Source: Ezakiella sp. (lineage in GTDB: Bacteria > Bacillota > Clostridia > Tissierellales > Peptoniphilaceae). Taken from it: DNA of 36,130 nucleotides. The notes beneath the pieces were generated by a model, which saw only the letters and a list, made by a program, of their open reading frames with translations, was not told where the DNA came from and searched no databases. This document shows positions 25,902 to 34,172 of this stretch, one piece after another; within the stretch, counting starts at the first letter, position 1; each line of letters begins with the position of its first letter. Made by a program: the position numbers and the translations under genes. The stretch spans positions 1-36,130 of the forward strand of contig JALEOH010000011.1 of assembly GCA_022766605.1 (NCBI GenBank), read 5' to 3'.

Positions 25902-26486
25902 TTAAATTTCACCTACTAAATCGATTCCTGGTGTAAGAGTATCTTCACCTGGAGCCCACTTAGCTGGACATACCTTGTCGCCGTGTTCAAAAACAAATTG
26001 ACTTGCTTCAACCTTTCTTAAAAGGCTCATAGCATCACGACCAATGCCCATATCGTGAATTTCATATGCAGTAACTTTAAGATCTGGATTTATGATAAAA
26101 GTTCCTCTTAGGTCTTGCCCTTCTTCAGGTACATAAACCCCAAACATATCGCCTAGAACTCTTGTTCTATCGCTTAACATTGGGAATTCTACCTTTGAAA
26201 CAGCGGGGCTCTTTGCCTTCCATTCCTTATGAACAAATTCAGAGTCAGTTGAAATACTGTAGATTTCACAACCAATTTCTTGGAATTTCTTATAGTTTTC
26301 AGCTAGATCTTGAAGTTCAGTAGGACATACAAAGGTGAAATCACCTGGATAGAAGAAAAATACTGACCATTTTCCTCTTAAATCTTCTTTTTCGACTTCG
26401 ATAAACTTTCCGTCGTGGTAACCAGTTACCTTAAAATCGCCAATTTCTTGTCCGATCATATTTTCAATAAATAAATCTGTTAACAT
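25902..26486 (-). CDS. ahpC: AhpC-type 2-Cys peroxiredoxin
   Basis: The 194-residue protein has the peroxidatic Cys54 in DFTFVCPTEL and the resolving Cys173 in DKVCPAKW, with RGTFIINPD and GIGRDAMSLLRKVEASQFV between them. It reduces hydrogen peroxide and organic peroxides. No ahpF or thioredoxin reductase gene adjoins it, so its electron donor must be encoded elsewhere. The start with AAGGAGG four bases upstream adds nine residues to the usual MIGQEIGDF beginning; an internal start there is possible. A stress-type promoter, a 16-base palindrome and a small hairpin lie in its leader. Confidence 0.96.
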   Translation of the reverse strand: MLTDLFIENMIGQEIGDFKVTGYHDGKFIEVEKEDLRGKWSVFFFYPGDFTFVCPTELQDLAENYKKFQEIGCEIYSISTDSEFVHKEWKAKSPAVSKVEFPMLSDRTRVLGDMFGVYVPEEGQDLRGTFIINPDLKVTAYEIHDMGIGRDAMSLLRKVEASQFVFEHGDKVCPAKWAPGEDTLTPGIDLVGEI

Positions 26487-26506
26487 GCATCCTCCTTATT
26501 TAATTA

Positions 26507-26520
26507 GAGACTTCTGTCTC
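26507..26520 (-). repeat. Small hairpin in the ahpC leader
   Basis: GAGAC and GTCTC form a 5-bp stem with a four-base loop, about 20 bases before the ahpC start. It could protect or shape the leader mRNA. Confidence 0.35.
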
Positions 26521-26528
26521 GTATATTT

Positions 26529-26544
26529 GTAAGCAATTGCTTAC
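26529..26544. promoter_or_regulatory. Perfect 16-base palindrome, probable operator of ahpC
   Basis: GTAAGCAATTGCTTAC is fully symmetric and lies at the expected transcription start of the GGGTAT-type ahpC promoter. It also lies between a weak TTGATG and TATACG pair with an 18-base spacer, so it would block transcription under either reading. It does not match the PerR box (TTATAAT type). The regulator is unknown. Confidence 0.5.
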
Positions 26545-26553
26545 ATCAATAAT

Positions 26554-26578
26554 ATACCCCTAATGATTTTCTTTAAAC
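26554..26578 (-). promoter_or_regulatory. SigB-like stress promoter of ahpC
   Basis: On the minus strand GTTTAA, 13 bases and GGGTAT match the general-stress sigma consensus (GTTTAA-N12-15-GGGTAT). A sigma-A reading of the same area (TTTAAA-N17-TATTAT) is also possible. Confidence 0.5.
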
Positions 26579-26609
26579 ATTTTTAAGAAAAGATTCAAGA
26601 AAAATTTAT

Positions 26610-26768
26610 TTAATATCTTAGTAAAAAATAAATAACATATATCCAACCTAATAAGCCATGAATTATAGCCCATCCGACTGATCTCCACGTCACATAGCTT
26701 ATTACCATTGCCAATGCGGTTCCAAAACTAATGCCACTTTTTACAGTCTTTTTTATATTATCATTCAT
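26610..26768 (-). CDS. 52-residue small membrane protein
   Basis: An ATG at 26768 with AGGAGGG six bases upstream opens a 52-residue frame, starting right after the HerA-like gene (10 bases). It has a short basic cytoplasmic start (MNDNIKKTVKSG) and two hydrophobic stretches, ISFGTALAMVISYV (13-26) and a Trp-rich GWAIIHGLLGWIYVIYFLL (32-50). Short proteins of this pattern occur in other Firmicutes from memory, but I know no function. The close spacing and a binding site that overlaps the upstream stop suggest that it is co-translated with the ATPase gene. Confidence 0.75.
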   Translation of the reverse strand: MNDNIKKTVKSGISFGTALAMVISYVTWRSVGWAIIHGLLGWIYVIYFLLRY

Positions 26769-26778
26769 TATATCCCTC

Positions 26779-28269
26779 CTATTTCTTTCCTATTAGTCCT
26801 CCAAGTATTCCTCTTAAGATTTTATTTCCAAGAGTTCTACTAATGGAATTAAGAGCTGAATTGGTCATGCGTCCAATTTGTTTTTCTAGCTCACTTTTAT
26901 TGCGCTTCTTTTGTCTTTCTGCTCTTGCTTCATCTTGATCTCGTCTAATCTCTTCTTTTCTCTTTGCTTCTTCTGCTTCCAGTTTTTCATCTTGTTCTTT
27001 CTTTAATAATATTCTCTCCTCAAGTATTTCAAAGGCGCTTTCTCTATCGACCGAATTACGATATTTTTTATCCATATCGCTTGGAATTAATTCTCTAATC
27101 TCATTTGCACTAAGAGCCTCAAAACTAGACTTTGGTGGAGCAATCATAGTCTTTTCGGTAATATTAGGAAGTCCGTCGGCGTCAAGAGTTGAAACTAAAG
27201 CATATCCCGATGGCATATTGGTCAACACTTCTTCCGTGCTAAAATTAGGATTATCCCTAAAGTTCTGTGCGGTTTCCTTTATTGCCTTTCTATCCTTTGG
27301 AGTAAATGCCCTAAGTGCATGCTGTATTTTATTGCCAAGCTGACTTAAAATCTCCTCTGGAATATCATTAGGTCTTTGTGTTACAAAAAATATTCCAACT
27401 CCTTTTGATCTTATCAATCTAACAACTTGTGTTAGTTTTTCTATTAAAACTTTTGATCCATATTGAAATAATATATGTGCTTCATCAAAGAAAAATACAA
27501 GTTTAGGCAATTCATTATCTCCAACCTCAGGCAGATTTTCATATAATTCACTCAATATCCAAACCATAAAAGTTGCATAAAGCCTTGGCTTTTGATGTAG
27601 TAATTTGGAATTTAAGATATTTATTACTCCCCCGCCTTCGCTATCTTGTCTTATAATATCTTCTATTTCAAGTGCAGGCTCACCAAAGAAATAATCAGCC
27701 CCTTCATTTTCAAGTACAAGTAATGATCTTTGAATAGCACCAACGCTCGCACTTGATATATTGCCGTATTTGCCACGCAATTCCTTAGAATTGTCTAACA
27801 CATATTGAAGCATGCTCTTTAAATCTTTAAGATCTAATAAAAGCAAGCCCTCATCGTCAGCAACGCGAAATACTATATTTAATATTCCTTCTTGAACTTC
27901 ATTTAAATCTAGTAAATTGGATAAAAGCAGAGGCCCCATTTCAGATATAGTAGTCCTTACTGGATGACCCATTTCACCAAATACATCCCACAACTCAATA
28001 TCATAAGCACGTGGATTAAAATCCATTCCAATGAAGTTTATCCTCTCACTTATATTTTCATCTATATCGCCAGGCTTAGTTAGAGAAAATATATCCCCTT
28101 TTACATCTGGAAGAAATACTGGCACTCCCAGTTCACTTAAAGCCTCCACTATAACTCTAAGAGTTGTCGTCTTGCCAGTGCCTGTTGCACCTGCAATAAG
28201 ACCATGGCGATTGATCATTTCACTTTTTAAATAGACTTTCTCATCGCCCTTACCAATTAAAATATCCAT
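26779..28269 (-). CDS. HerA-like ATPase (DUF853/YjgR family)
   Basis: The 496-residue protein has Walker A GATGTGKTTTLR (27-38) close to the N-terminus, Walker B LVFFFDEAHILF near 255, and FFVTQRPNDIPEEILSQLGNKI, typical of FtsK/HerA-like hexameric ATPases of the DUF853 group. The region about 395-450 is a charged Glu/Lys/Arg-rich coil (EEAKRKEEIRRDQDEARAER). Its C-terminus is hydrophobic and Gly-rich (ILRGILGGLIGKK). Family function is undefined; a DNA-pumping or membrane-linked role is possible. It starts after a clear AGGAGG. Confidence 0.92.
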   Translation of the reverse strand: MDILIGKGDEKVYLKSEMINRHGLIAGATGTGKTTTLRVIVEALSELGVPVFLPDVKGDIFSLTKPGDIDENISERINFIGMDFNPRAYDIELWDVFGEMGHPVRTTISEMGPLLLSNLLDLNEVQEGILNIVFRVADDEGLLLLDLKDLKSMLQYVLDNSKELRGKYGNISSASVGAIQRSLLVLENEGADYFFGEPALEIEDIIRQDSEGGGVINILNSKLLHQKPRLYATFMVWILSELYENLPEVGDNELPKLVFFFDEAHILFQYGSKVLIEKLTQVVRLIRSKGVGIFFVTQRPNDIPEEILSQLGNKIQHALRAFTPKDRKAIKETAQNFRDNPNFSTEEVLTNMPSGYALVSTLDADGLPNITEKTMIAPPKSSFEALSANEIRELIPSDMDKKYRNSVDRESAFEILEERILLKKEQDEKLEAEEAKRKEEIRRDQDEARAERQKKRNKSELEKQIGRMTNSALNSISRTLGNKILRGILGGLIGKK

Positions 28270-28289
28270 AACAACCTCCTATTATAGTA

Positions 28290-28338
28290 AATTAATACCC
28301 AATAATAGTTATATTCATTAATAAAATGGGTATTAATT
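28290..28338. repeat. Inverted repeat in the divergent herA-like / oxidoreductase promoter region
   Basis: The 12-base arms AATTAATACCCA (28290-28301) and TGGGTATTAATT (28327-28338) are exact inverted copies separated by 25 bases. Each arm, read outward, gives TGGGTATTAATT, so it can serve as a -10 region facing each flanking gene or as paired operator half-sites. Confidence 0.65.
28308..28333 (+). promoter_or_regulatory. SigB-like promoter of the flavin oxidoreductase gene
   Basis: GTTATA, 14 bases and GGGTAT, about 42 bases before the start codon. The -10 lies within the right arm of the inverted repeat. No good sigma-A promoter is visible for this gene. Confidence 0.42.
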
Positions 28339-28375
28339 AATCAAGTATTAAAGAACTAATAAACTGGAGGTTATT

Positions 28376-29368
28376 ATGACAAAAGTTTCTATACTAAATC
28401 TAATTCCAAAATTCAACGATGAGACCTTAAAAGATGCATATGATAGAGCTGTTAAGCTTGCGCAATTTGCCGATAATGCCGACTTTACCCGCTACTGGGT
28501 GGCAGAGCACCACAACTCACCTGGAGTTCTTGGAGCCGCCACAGACACAGTTCTTTGCCATCTTTTAAATCATACAAGCAAAATAATTGTTGGTGCAGGC
28601 GGAGTAATGTTGCCCAATCATACTCCGTTTCAAGTGGCCGAAAGATATGGAACTCTCGAGGCACTATTTCCCGGTCGTGTTGACTTTGGCATTGGGCGTG
28701 CACCAGGGACTGATATTGAAACCGCAAAGTTGATATATAGAAACACATATCAAAAAGAGGCTTTTAAACAAACCATTATAGACTTGTTGACCTATATGTC
28801 AGACGAAGGCAAGAATTTAAAATCAGCTCCATATCCAGGTGTAGGAAGCGAAGTGCCAGTTGTAATACTAGGCTCCTCTGAAACATCTGCATATATTGCA
28901 GCAGAGCTTGGACTACCATATTCATTTGCAGGGCATTTTGCACCAAATACCATTGGCTATGCACTTGATATTTATCGCAGTAAATTTAAGCCTTCAAAAT
29001 ATCTTGACAAGCCTTATGTAATGCTTGGTGTAACCTGCAATATTGCAAAGACAAAAGAAGACGCAGATAGACTTGAACAACAAGCCATCTCCATCTTCCT
29101 TCAAATAAATAATGTAACTCAGGAAAGAGCAGAATTCTTTAAAATCGATCCCGACAATGCTCCTGAATATACTTCTATGCAAAAATTCTTGATAAGAACA
29201 AGTCGTGGACTAAGCATTAATGGCGATATCGATGTTGCTAGAGATAAATGTAAAGAGATTAAAGAGCTCTATCAACCAGATGAACTCATTGGTGCAAGCT
29301 ATATAGCTGAGGAAGATAAATTAATCGACAACTTCAAATATTTTGAGGACATAGTCTTAAATGACTAG
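28376..29368 (+). CDS. Luciferase-like flavin-dependent oxidoreductase (MsnO8-like LLM family)
   Basis: The 330-residue TIM-barrel protein has family signatures YWVAEHHNSPG (about 41-51), IIVGAGGVMLPNHTPFQVAERYGTLEALFPGRVDFGIGRAPG-like stretches (70-110) and VVILGSSETSAYIAAELGLPYSFAGHFAP. By homology it is an FMN-linked monooxygenase or reductase; the substrate cannot be told. In a presumed anaerobe it may serve in detoxification or redox balance. GGAGG lies five bases before the ATG. It is a single-gene unit, divergent from the HerA-like gene and closed by a strong terminator. Confidence 0.93.
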   Translation: MTKVSILNLIPKFNDETLKDAYDRAVKLAQFADNADFTRYWVAEHHNSPGVLGAATDTVLCHLLNHTSKIIVGAGGVMLPNHTPFQVAERYGTLEALFPGRVDFGIGRAPGTDIETAKLIYRNTYQKEAFKQTIIDLLTYMSDEGKNLKSAPYPGVGSEVPVVILGSSETSAYIAAELGLPYSFAGHFAPNTIGYALDIYRSKFKPSKYLDKPYVMLGVTCNIAKTKEDADRLEQQAISIFLQINNVTQERAEFFKIDPDNAPEYTSMQKFLIRTSRGLSINGDIDVARDKCKEIKELYQPDELIGASYIAEEDKLIDNFKYFEDIVLND

Positions 29369-29394
29369 AGTTACTATAATCTTAATAAGTATGT

Positions 29395-29425
29395 AATAAG
29401 GCGATCTTTCGCCTTATTTTTTTAT
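29395..29425 (+). terminator. Intrinsic terminator of the oxidoreductase gene
   Basis: AATAAGGCGA-TCTT-TCGCCTTATT is a perfect 10-bp stem with a four-base loop followed by a T-run. The A-rich left arm could also let it work in the opposite direction. Confidence 0.92.
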
Positions 29426-29540
29426 TGAAATTATAAATTCTAATGTCTATTTTTCAAAATATTTGTTGCAATGGCAGATGCTTAAAATGCAATCACCGCC
29501 ATTATCTTAAATATTGTTGAAACGCTATTAAATAAATAAG

Positions 29541-29588
29541 TATAAAAAATGTATGAAGCACCAATTAAAGGTAGCCCCATACATTTTT
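29541..29588 (-). terminator. Intrinsic terminator of the tig-clpP-clpX operon
   Basis: On the minus strand AAAAATGTATG and CATACATTTTT form an 11-bp outer stem with a partly paired inner part (ACC/GGT), followed by TTTTATAC. It begins within the clpX stop codon. Confidence 0.75.
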
Positions 29589-30801
29589 AAGCAGTTTTAG
29601 CTCTAAATTTACCGCTTCTCTTGTCATAGTCTATCAATAGATAATCGGTATCCTTCATAGAAGGTAGATCATACATATAGTCCATCATTATGCCCTCAAT
29701 TATTGAACGAAGTCCTCTAGCACCTGTTTGTCTTTTAATTGCAAGACCTGCTATCTCTCTTAACGCCTTTTCAGTAAAATCAAGCTCGCATCCATCCATT
29801 CTAAATAGCTCTTGATATTGCTTAACAAGTGCATTTTTGGGTTCGGTCAGTATTCTTACCAATGAGTCTTCGTCAAGATTATTTAAGGCTACATGGATCG
29901 GCAAGCGACCAACCAACTCTGGAATTAAACCAAATTTAACGAGATCGTGCGACTCCATTAGCTGAAATAATTCGCCAGTATCCATGGACTTCTTAGCTAA
30001 ATGCTCTTGATTAAAACCAATGGTATTCTTACCAAGTCTCTTCTCAATTATTTGCTCAAGTCCATCAAATGCACCACCTACAATGAATAATATATTGGTG
30101 GTGTCAACTTGAATCATCTGTTGTTGAGGATGCTTTCTTCCGCCCTGCATCGGAACAGATGCAATAGTGCCTTCAACTATTTTAAGAAGTGCCTGCTGCA
30201 CGCCTTCACCACTTACATCGCGAGTAATGGAGACATTTTCGCTCTTTCTTGCAATCTTATCGATCTCATCGATATAAATTATTCCCTTCTCCGCAGCATC
30301 AACATCAAAATCCGCTGCTTGCAACAGCTTTAAAATCACATTTTCAACATCTTCTCCGACATAGCCAGCCTCGGTTAGAGTTGTTGCATCAGCAATTGCA
30401 AATGGTACATTTAATATAGTTGCAATGGCCTTGGCAAGTAGAGTCTTACCACTTCCGGTAGGCCCAACCAATAAGACATTGCTCTTATCTAATTCAACAG
30501 TCTCATTATTGTCATGAGTAATTCTCTTATAATGATTGTACATTGCAACCGAAAGTGCCTTCTTTGCCTCTTCTTGGCCTATTACATATTCGTCAAGCTT
30601 GGATTTTGTCTCGTGGGGAGTTGGAAGTTCTCCTCCAAGCTCCACCCCGTGATTTAGTTCCTTTAATTCCTCCAGTACTATCTCATTGCAATTTTTTACG
30701 CATTCGTCACATATAAAAGCGTATTTTCCTGCAATTAAAAGATTAACTTGGCTAGAATCCCTTCCGCAAAAAGAGCAAAAATCCTTATCCTTACTTACCA
30801 A
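29587..30801 (-). CDS. clpX: ATP-dependent Clp protease ATP-binding subunit ClpX
   Basis: The 404-residue protein has an N-terminal zinc-binding domain ([10 protein letters not shown] and CDECVKNC), Walker [16 protein letters not shown], Walker [13 protein letters not shown], and the sensor region [15 protein letters not shown]. Codon 1 appears to be TTG at 30801; no ATG lies before the zinc motif, and GAGGAG sits eight bases upstream. It overlaps the clpP stop by 11 bases, so it is translationally coupled. ClpX unfolds substrates and feeds them to ClpP. Confidence 0.97.
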   Translation of the reverse strand: MVSKDKDFCSFCGRDSSQVNLLIAGKYAFICDECVKNCNEIVLEELKELNHGVELGGELPTPHETKSKLDEYVIGQEEAKKALSVAMYNHYKRITHDNNETVELDKSNVLLVGPTGSGKTLLAKAIATILNVPFAIADATTLTEAGYVGEDVENVILKLLQAADFDVDAAEKGIIYIDEIDKIARKSENVSITRDVSGEGVQQALLKIVEGTIASVPMQGGRKHPQQQMIQVDTTNILFIVGGAFDGLEQIIEKRLGKNTIGFNQEHLAKKSMDTGELFQLMESHDLVKFGLIPELVGRLPIHVALNNLDEDSLVRILTEPKNALVKQYQELFRMDGCELDFTEKALREIAGLAIKRQTGARGLRSIIEGIMMDYMYDLPSMKDTDYLLIDYDKRSGKFRAKTA

Positions 30802-31387
30802 GCTTTTCGCTCCTCAAAACTTTGTCTATTAAACCATATTCGACAGCCTCATCTGCACTTAGATAATTGTCGCGGTCGGTATCTTTTTCAATTTTTTCAA
30901 GTGGTTGACCAGTGCATTCTGATAGAATTTTATTTAGTCTATCTCTCGTCTCTAATATCTTCTCAGCTTGAATCCTAATATCTTCCGCTTGTCCTTGCGA
31001 TCCGCCAAGTGGTTGGTGAATCATAATATCAGCATTTGGAAGAGCATATCTCTTGCCCTTTGTACCTGCAGTAGACAAAATAGCGCCCATACTTGCAGCC
31101 ATTCCTACTACAATAGTGCTTACATCTGGCTTAATATGTCTCATAGTGTCAAATATTGCAAAGCCACTCGTAACTTGACCACCTGGTGAATTGATATACA
31201 TTTGAATATCCTTTTCAGGATCTTCTGCTTCTAGAAACAATAGTTGAGCAACAACAAGGTCGGCCATAACATCGTTGACCTCTCCTGTAACAAAGATAAT
31301 TCTTTCCTTTAATAATCTTGAGAATATATCGTAGCTACGTTCTCCTCTACCAGTTTGCTCAATGACCATTGGTACTAATGATGACAT
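30791..31387 (-). CDS. clpP: ATP-dependent Clp protease proteolytic subunit ClpP
   Basis: The 198-residue protein has the Ser-His-Asp triad: Ser99 in GMAASMGA, His124 in MIHQPLGG and the Asp in EKDTDRDNY. It forms the double-heptamer proteolytic chamber with ClpX. Its ATG overlaps the tig stop as TAATG. The order tig-clpP-clpX is widely conserved. Confidence 0.98.
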   Translation of the reverse strand: MSSLVPMVIEQTGRGERSYDIFSRLLKERIIFVTGEVNDVMADLVVAQLLFLEAEDPEKDIQMYINSPGGQVTSGFAIFDTMRHIKPDVSTIVVGMAASMGAILSTAGTKGKRYALPNADIMIHQPLGGSQGQAEDIRIQAEKILETRDRLNKILSECTGQPLEKIEKDTDRDNYLSADEAVEYGLIDKVLRSEKLGK

Positions 31388-32886
31388 TATTCTTCATCTC
31401 CTTCTAATTCTTTATCTTCTAATTCTTTATCTTCTGATTTTTCTTCTTTTTCAGTTTTCTTCTTAGTTTTTCTTGACTTCTTTTCCTTTTCTTCGGATTC
31501 TTCTTTATCTTCTGATTTTGCAGCCTTTTTGGTCGTCTTTTTCTTAGATTTCTTTTCTTCCTTGACTTCTTTTTCTTGCTCCTCAGTTTCTTCCTTAACT
31601 TCTACTCTCTCTACAAGTGTCATAAGCTCTTCGACAACTTTTTTATTTCTAATTCCTTGATCCATAAAGGTTATATCGTGGCTCTTTGCCATTTCATAGA
31701 ACTTATCTGGATCCATATTAAATCCTGTTGCAGCAGACTTAATAGCTTCTTCACGATCTTCATCATTTACTTCAATCTCATGATCCTTTGCATATTGCTC
31801 AAGAACAAGATTGGCCTTTGCCTTCATTTCAGCAATTGGCTTTAATTGCTTCATAAGATCTTCTTCGGTTTGATTAGTATATTGAAGGAAGAGCTTAAAA
31901 TCCAAGCCTTGTTGAGAAATATTATATTTATAATCATCAAGCTCTCTGTGTTGTTGATCGTGAATAATCGACTCTGGAACAACAAAATCTGTCATATCGA
32001 CAAGTGCTTGAACCGCAGCATTTTCATCGCGAACGGCAATCGATTCATTTAATTGTTCTTCTAGACGCTTTCTTACATCAGCTTTAAATTCATCAAGAGT
32101 ATCAAATTCAGATATTTCACTTGCAAAATCATCATCTAACTCTGGCAATTCAAGTTGAGATATGCCTTTTAACTTTGTCTTAAAAACAGCTTCCTTACCA
32201 GCCAAATCACTTGCATGATAACTTTCAGGGAAAGTAACATTAATATCGAATTCATCACCGATATTATGTCCAATTATTTGATCTTCAAATCCTGGAATAA
32301 AGCTTCCGCTGCCAAGAACAAGTTCGGTATCCTCTCCTTCTCCTCCTTGGAATGCCTCTCCATCTTTAAATCCCTTAAAGTCGATGATTACCATGTCGTC
32401 AACTTGGGCTGCCCTGTCGTCTACAATTAATTCACGTTGATTTTTATGTCTTTCTTGTTCAAGAACAGCATCAACAGCATCATCTGTTACTTCTTCTTCG
32501 ATTTTTGGAATCTCTAATTTCTTAAATTTCTTAATTTCAATTTCTGGATAGATATCGGTTGTTATCTTCATCACAACAGGCTCTCCCTCTTCAAGTGTAA
32601 TAACCTCAGCATGAGGATATCCAATGGCTTTAATATCCAATTCTTTAATTAAATTCTCATATTCATCGCCAATAGCAATATTAAGAGCCTCTTCAAAGAA
32701 GATGCCCTTTCCATAATAGTTTTCGATCATGTGCTTTGGAGCCTTACCTTTTCTGAATCCATCAATACGATAATGTCCTCTTTCCTTTAGGTAGGCTTTA
32801 TTTTCGTGGACTTTAAAATCTTCCCATGGCAATTCCCATTCAAAAGTAGTAGTGTTGTCCTTTGTTTCAATAATTTTTACGCTCAT
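31387..32886 (-). CDS. tig: Trigger factor with an extra Lys/Glu-rich tail
   Basis: The 499-residue protein has the ribosome-docking signature [12 protein letters not shown] near residue 43, a peptidyl-prolyl isomerase domain (about 150-240, with [13 protein letters not shown] and [15 protein letters not shown]), and the helical chaperone domain. Trigger factor binds nascent chains at the exit tunnel. The last ~70 residues, from about 430, are a repetitive Lys/Glu/Asp/Ser tail beyond the usual ~430-residue end, closing with two copies of EDKEL. GAAAGGAG lies before the ATG. Two promoters appear to serve the operon, one vegetative and one stress-like. Confidence 0.97.
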   Translation of the reverse strand: MSVKIIETKDNTTTFEWELPWEDFKVHENKAYLKERGHYRIDGFRKGKAPKHMIENYYGKGIFFEEALNIAIGDEYENLIKELDIKAIGYPHAEVITLEEGEPVVMKITTDIYPEIEIKKFKKLEIPKIEEEVTDDAVDAVLEQERHKNQRELIVDDRAAQVDDMVIIDFKGFKDGEAFQGGEGEDTELVLGSGSFIPGFEDQIIGHNIGDEFDINVTFPESYHASDLAGKEAVFKTKLKGISQLELPELDDDFASEISEFDTLDEFKADVRKRLEEQLNESIAVRDENAAVQALVDMTDFVVPESIIHDQQHRELDDYKYNISQQGLDFKLFLQYTNQTEEDLMKQLKPIAEMKAKANLVLEQYAKDHEIEVNDEDREEAIKSAATGFNMDPDKFYEMAKSHDITFMDQGIRNKKVVEELMTLVERVEVKEETEEQEKEVKEEKKSKKKTTKKAAKSEDKEESEEKEKKSRKTKKKTEKEEKSEDKELEDKELEGDEE

Positions 32887-32920
32887 GATATTCTCCTTTC
32901 AAAATTAAACAGTTAAGCTA

Positions 32921-32949
32921 ATTATAGCATAAAATACACTTTCTTACAA
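32921..32949 (-). promoter_or_regulatory. Sigma-A-type promoter of tig-clpP-clpX
   Basis: On the minus strand TTGTAA, exactly 17 bases and a perfect TATAAT end 35 bases before the tig start codon. Confidence 0.75.
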
Positions 32950-32965
32950 GTTATCTTACTTAACT

Positions 32966-32991
32966 ATACCCCCTTAATAGAAAACTTAAAC
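32966..32991 (-). promoter_or_regulatory. SigB-like second promoter of tig-clpP-clpX
   Basis: On the minus strand GTTTAA, 14 bases and GGGTAT match the general-stress sigma consensus exactly in both hexamers. It lies upstream of the vegetative promoter. Confidence 0.5.
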
Positions 32992-33077
32992 TCTTAAATT
33001 TTATAATTTATTTTCGATTACTTTCAATAAGTTTTTCACTTAAAATTTCCATTCCAAGCTTTTTATACTCACAAATG

Positions 33078-33086
33078 TGGTATAAT
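33078..33086 (+). promoter_or_regulatory. Extended -10 promoter of the cysteine desulfurase gene
   Basis: TGG directly before TATAAT makes an extended -10 (TGnTATAAT); the -35 region is poor, as is usual for this type. The -10 ends only six bases before the ATG at 33093, so transcription should begin at or very near the start codon. Confidence 0.6.
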
Positions 33087-33092
33087 AGATAT

Positions 33093-34172
33093 ATGATATA
33101 TTTAGATTATGCATCCACCTCTATTTTGAGGAAGGATATTTTAAAAAAGATTTATGATAATATAGATGAATTTGATGGCAACACTGAAAGTCTACATCAG
33201 TTTGGTCGCTCTTCTAAGAGAATTTTGGAAGATTCAAGGGAGGTAATTGCCAATTCTCTTAATTGTGATGTTGATCAAATTTATTTTAATTCAGGTGGTA
33301 GCGAAGGAAATAATACAATAATCAATAATTTCAAAGATGATCATATAATTTCTAGTAGCATTGAGCATTCATCAATTAGATATTCTCTTGCCGGGCTAAA
33401 TGCTACTGATATAAAGCCAAATAAAGATGGATTTTTATCGCCTCGTGAATATATGCAAGCTATAAGAGAAAATACCAAATTAGTTACCATGCAGCTTGTC
33501 AATAACGAGGTAGGAATGATAGAGCCTGTAGAAGAGCTTGGCATGACCCTAAAAGCAAGATATCCCGATATATGGTTCCATGTAGATGCTGTCCAAGCCT
33601 ATGGACATATGGATCTAGATGCCCAAAAACTCTTCTGCGATTCCCTATCGATATCCGGCCATAAGCTTGGAGGCACAAAAAATTTCGGAGTACTATATTC
33701 TAAAAAAGAATTCAATCCACTAATTATAGCCGGCAATCAAGAAAGAGGACTTCGTGGTGGCACCTCCAATATAATTGGAGCCTATAGCCTTGCAGAAAGT
33801 TACAAAGCTATGCTTAATGAAAGAGAAAAGATAAAAGAACTTAAAGCATATTTTATTAAAAGCCTTGATGAATCTGGTATTGAATATGAAATCAACTCCA
33901 ATCCCGACCTTACTATCAGCCATATAGTAAATGTTTATTTCCCAAGTCTTAAGACCAATTTTCTCCTGACTTATCTCGATATGAAAGGAATTGCAGTTTC
34001 ATCTGGTTCTGCATGCTCGGCAGGAAGTCATATTCCAGCAGTAAGCTTAATCGAGATGAATGGAGTGCGTAGAGCCGATTCATCTATTAGATTTAGCTTT
34101 GGTTATACCAATACCAAAGAAGATATAGACTATACTATAAATGTTCTAAAGGAATTAAAGCATGAGGAATAA
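33093..34172 (+). CDS. Cysteine desulfurase (NifS/IscS family) paired with mnmA
   Basis: The protein is 359 residues from the ATG at 33093, which gives the conserved [10 protein letters not shown] beginning. An ATG six codons earlier lies within the promoter and would add a non-conserved stretch. PLP-binding Lys191 is in SISGHKLGG, and the catalytic Cys308 in [20 protein letters not shown] is also typical. The enzyme moves sulfur from cysteine onto its active-site Cys. It overlaps mnmA by 11 bases, so it is probably the dedicated sulfur donor for tRNA 2-thiolation, like yrvO in B. subtilis. No ribosome binding site is visible before either ATG. Confidence 0.94.
   Translation: MIYLDYASTSILRKDILKKIYDNIDEFDGNTESLHQFGRSSKRILEDSREVIANSLNCDVDQIYFNSGGSEGNNTIINNFKDDHIISSSIEHSSIRYSLAGLNATDIKPNKDGFLSPREYMQAIRENTKLVTMQLVNNEVGMIEPVEELGMTLKARYPDIWFHVDAVQAYGHMDLDAQKLFCDSLSISGHKLGGTKNFGVLYSKKEFNPLIIAGNQERGLRGGTSNIIGAYSLAESYKAMLNEREKIKELKAYFIKSLDESGIEYEINSNPDLTISHIVNVYFPSLKTNFLLTYLDMKGIAVSSGSACSAGSHIPAVSLIEMNGVRRADSSIRFSFGYTNTKEDIDYTINVLKELKHEE

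Noticed and set aside
28281..28286. TATAAT just before the HerA-like gene as its -10
   Set aside because: It touches the ribosome binding site, so a transcript starting from it would lack most of that site; the outward arm of the inverted repeat is a better candidate.
29426..29540. Possible gene remnant or hairpin between the two convergent terminators
   Set aside because: Only very short frames and 6-base inverted pieces (AATGGC and GCCATT) are present; nothing stands out from AT-rich spacer.
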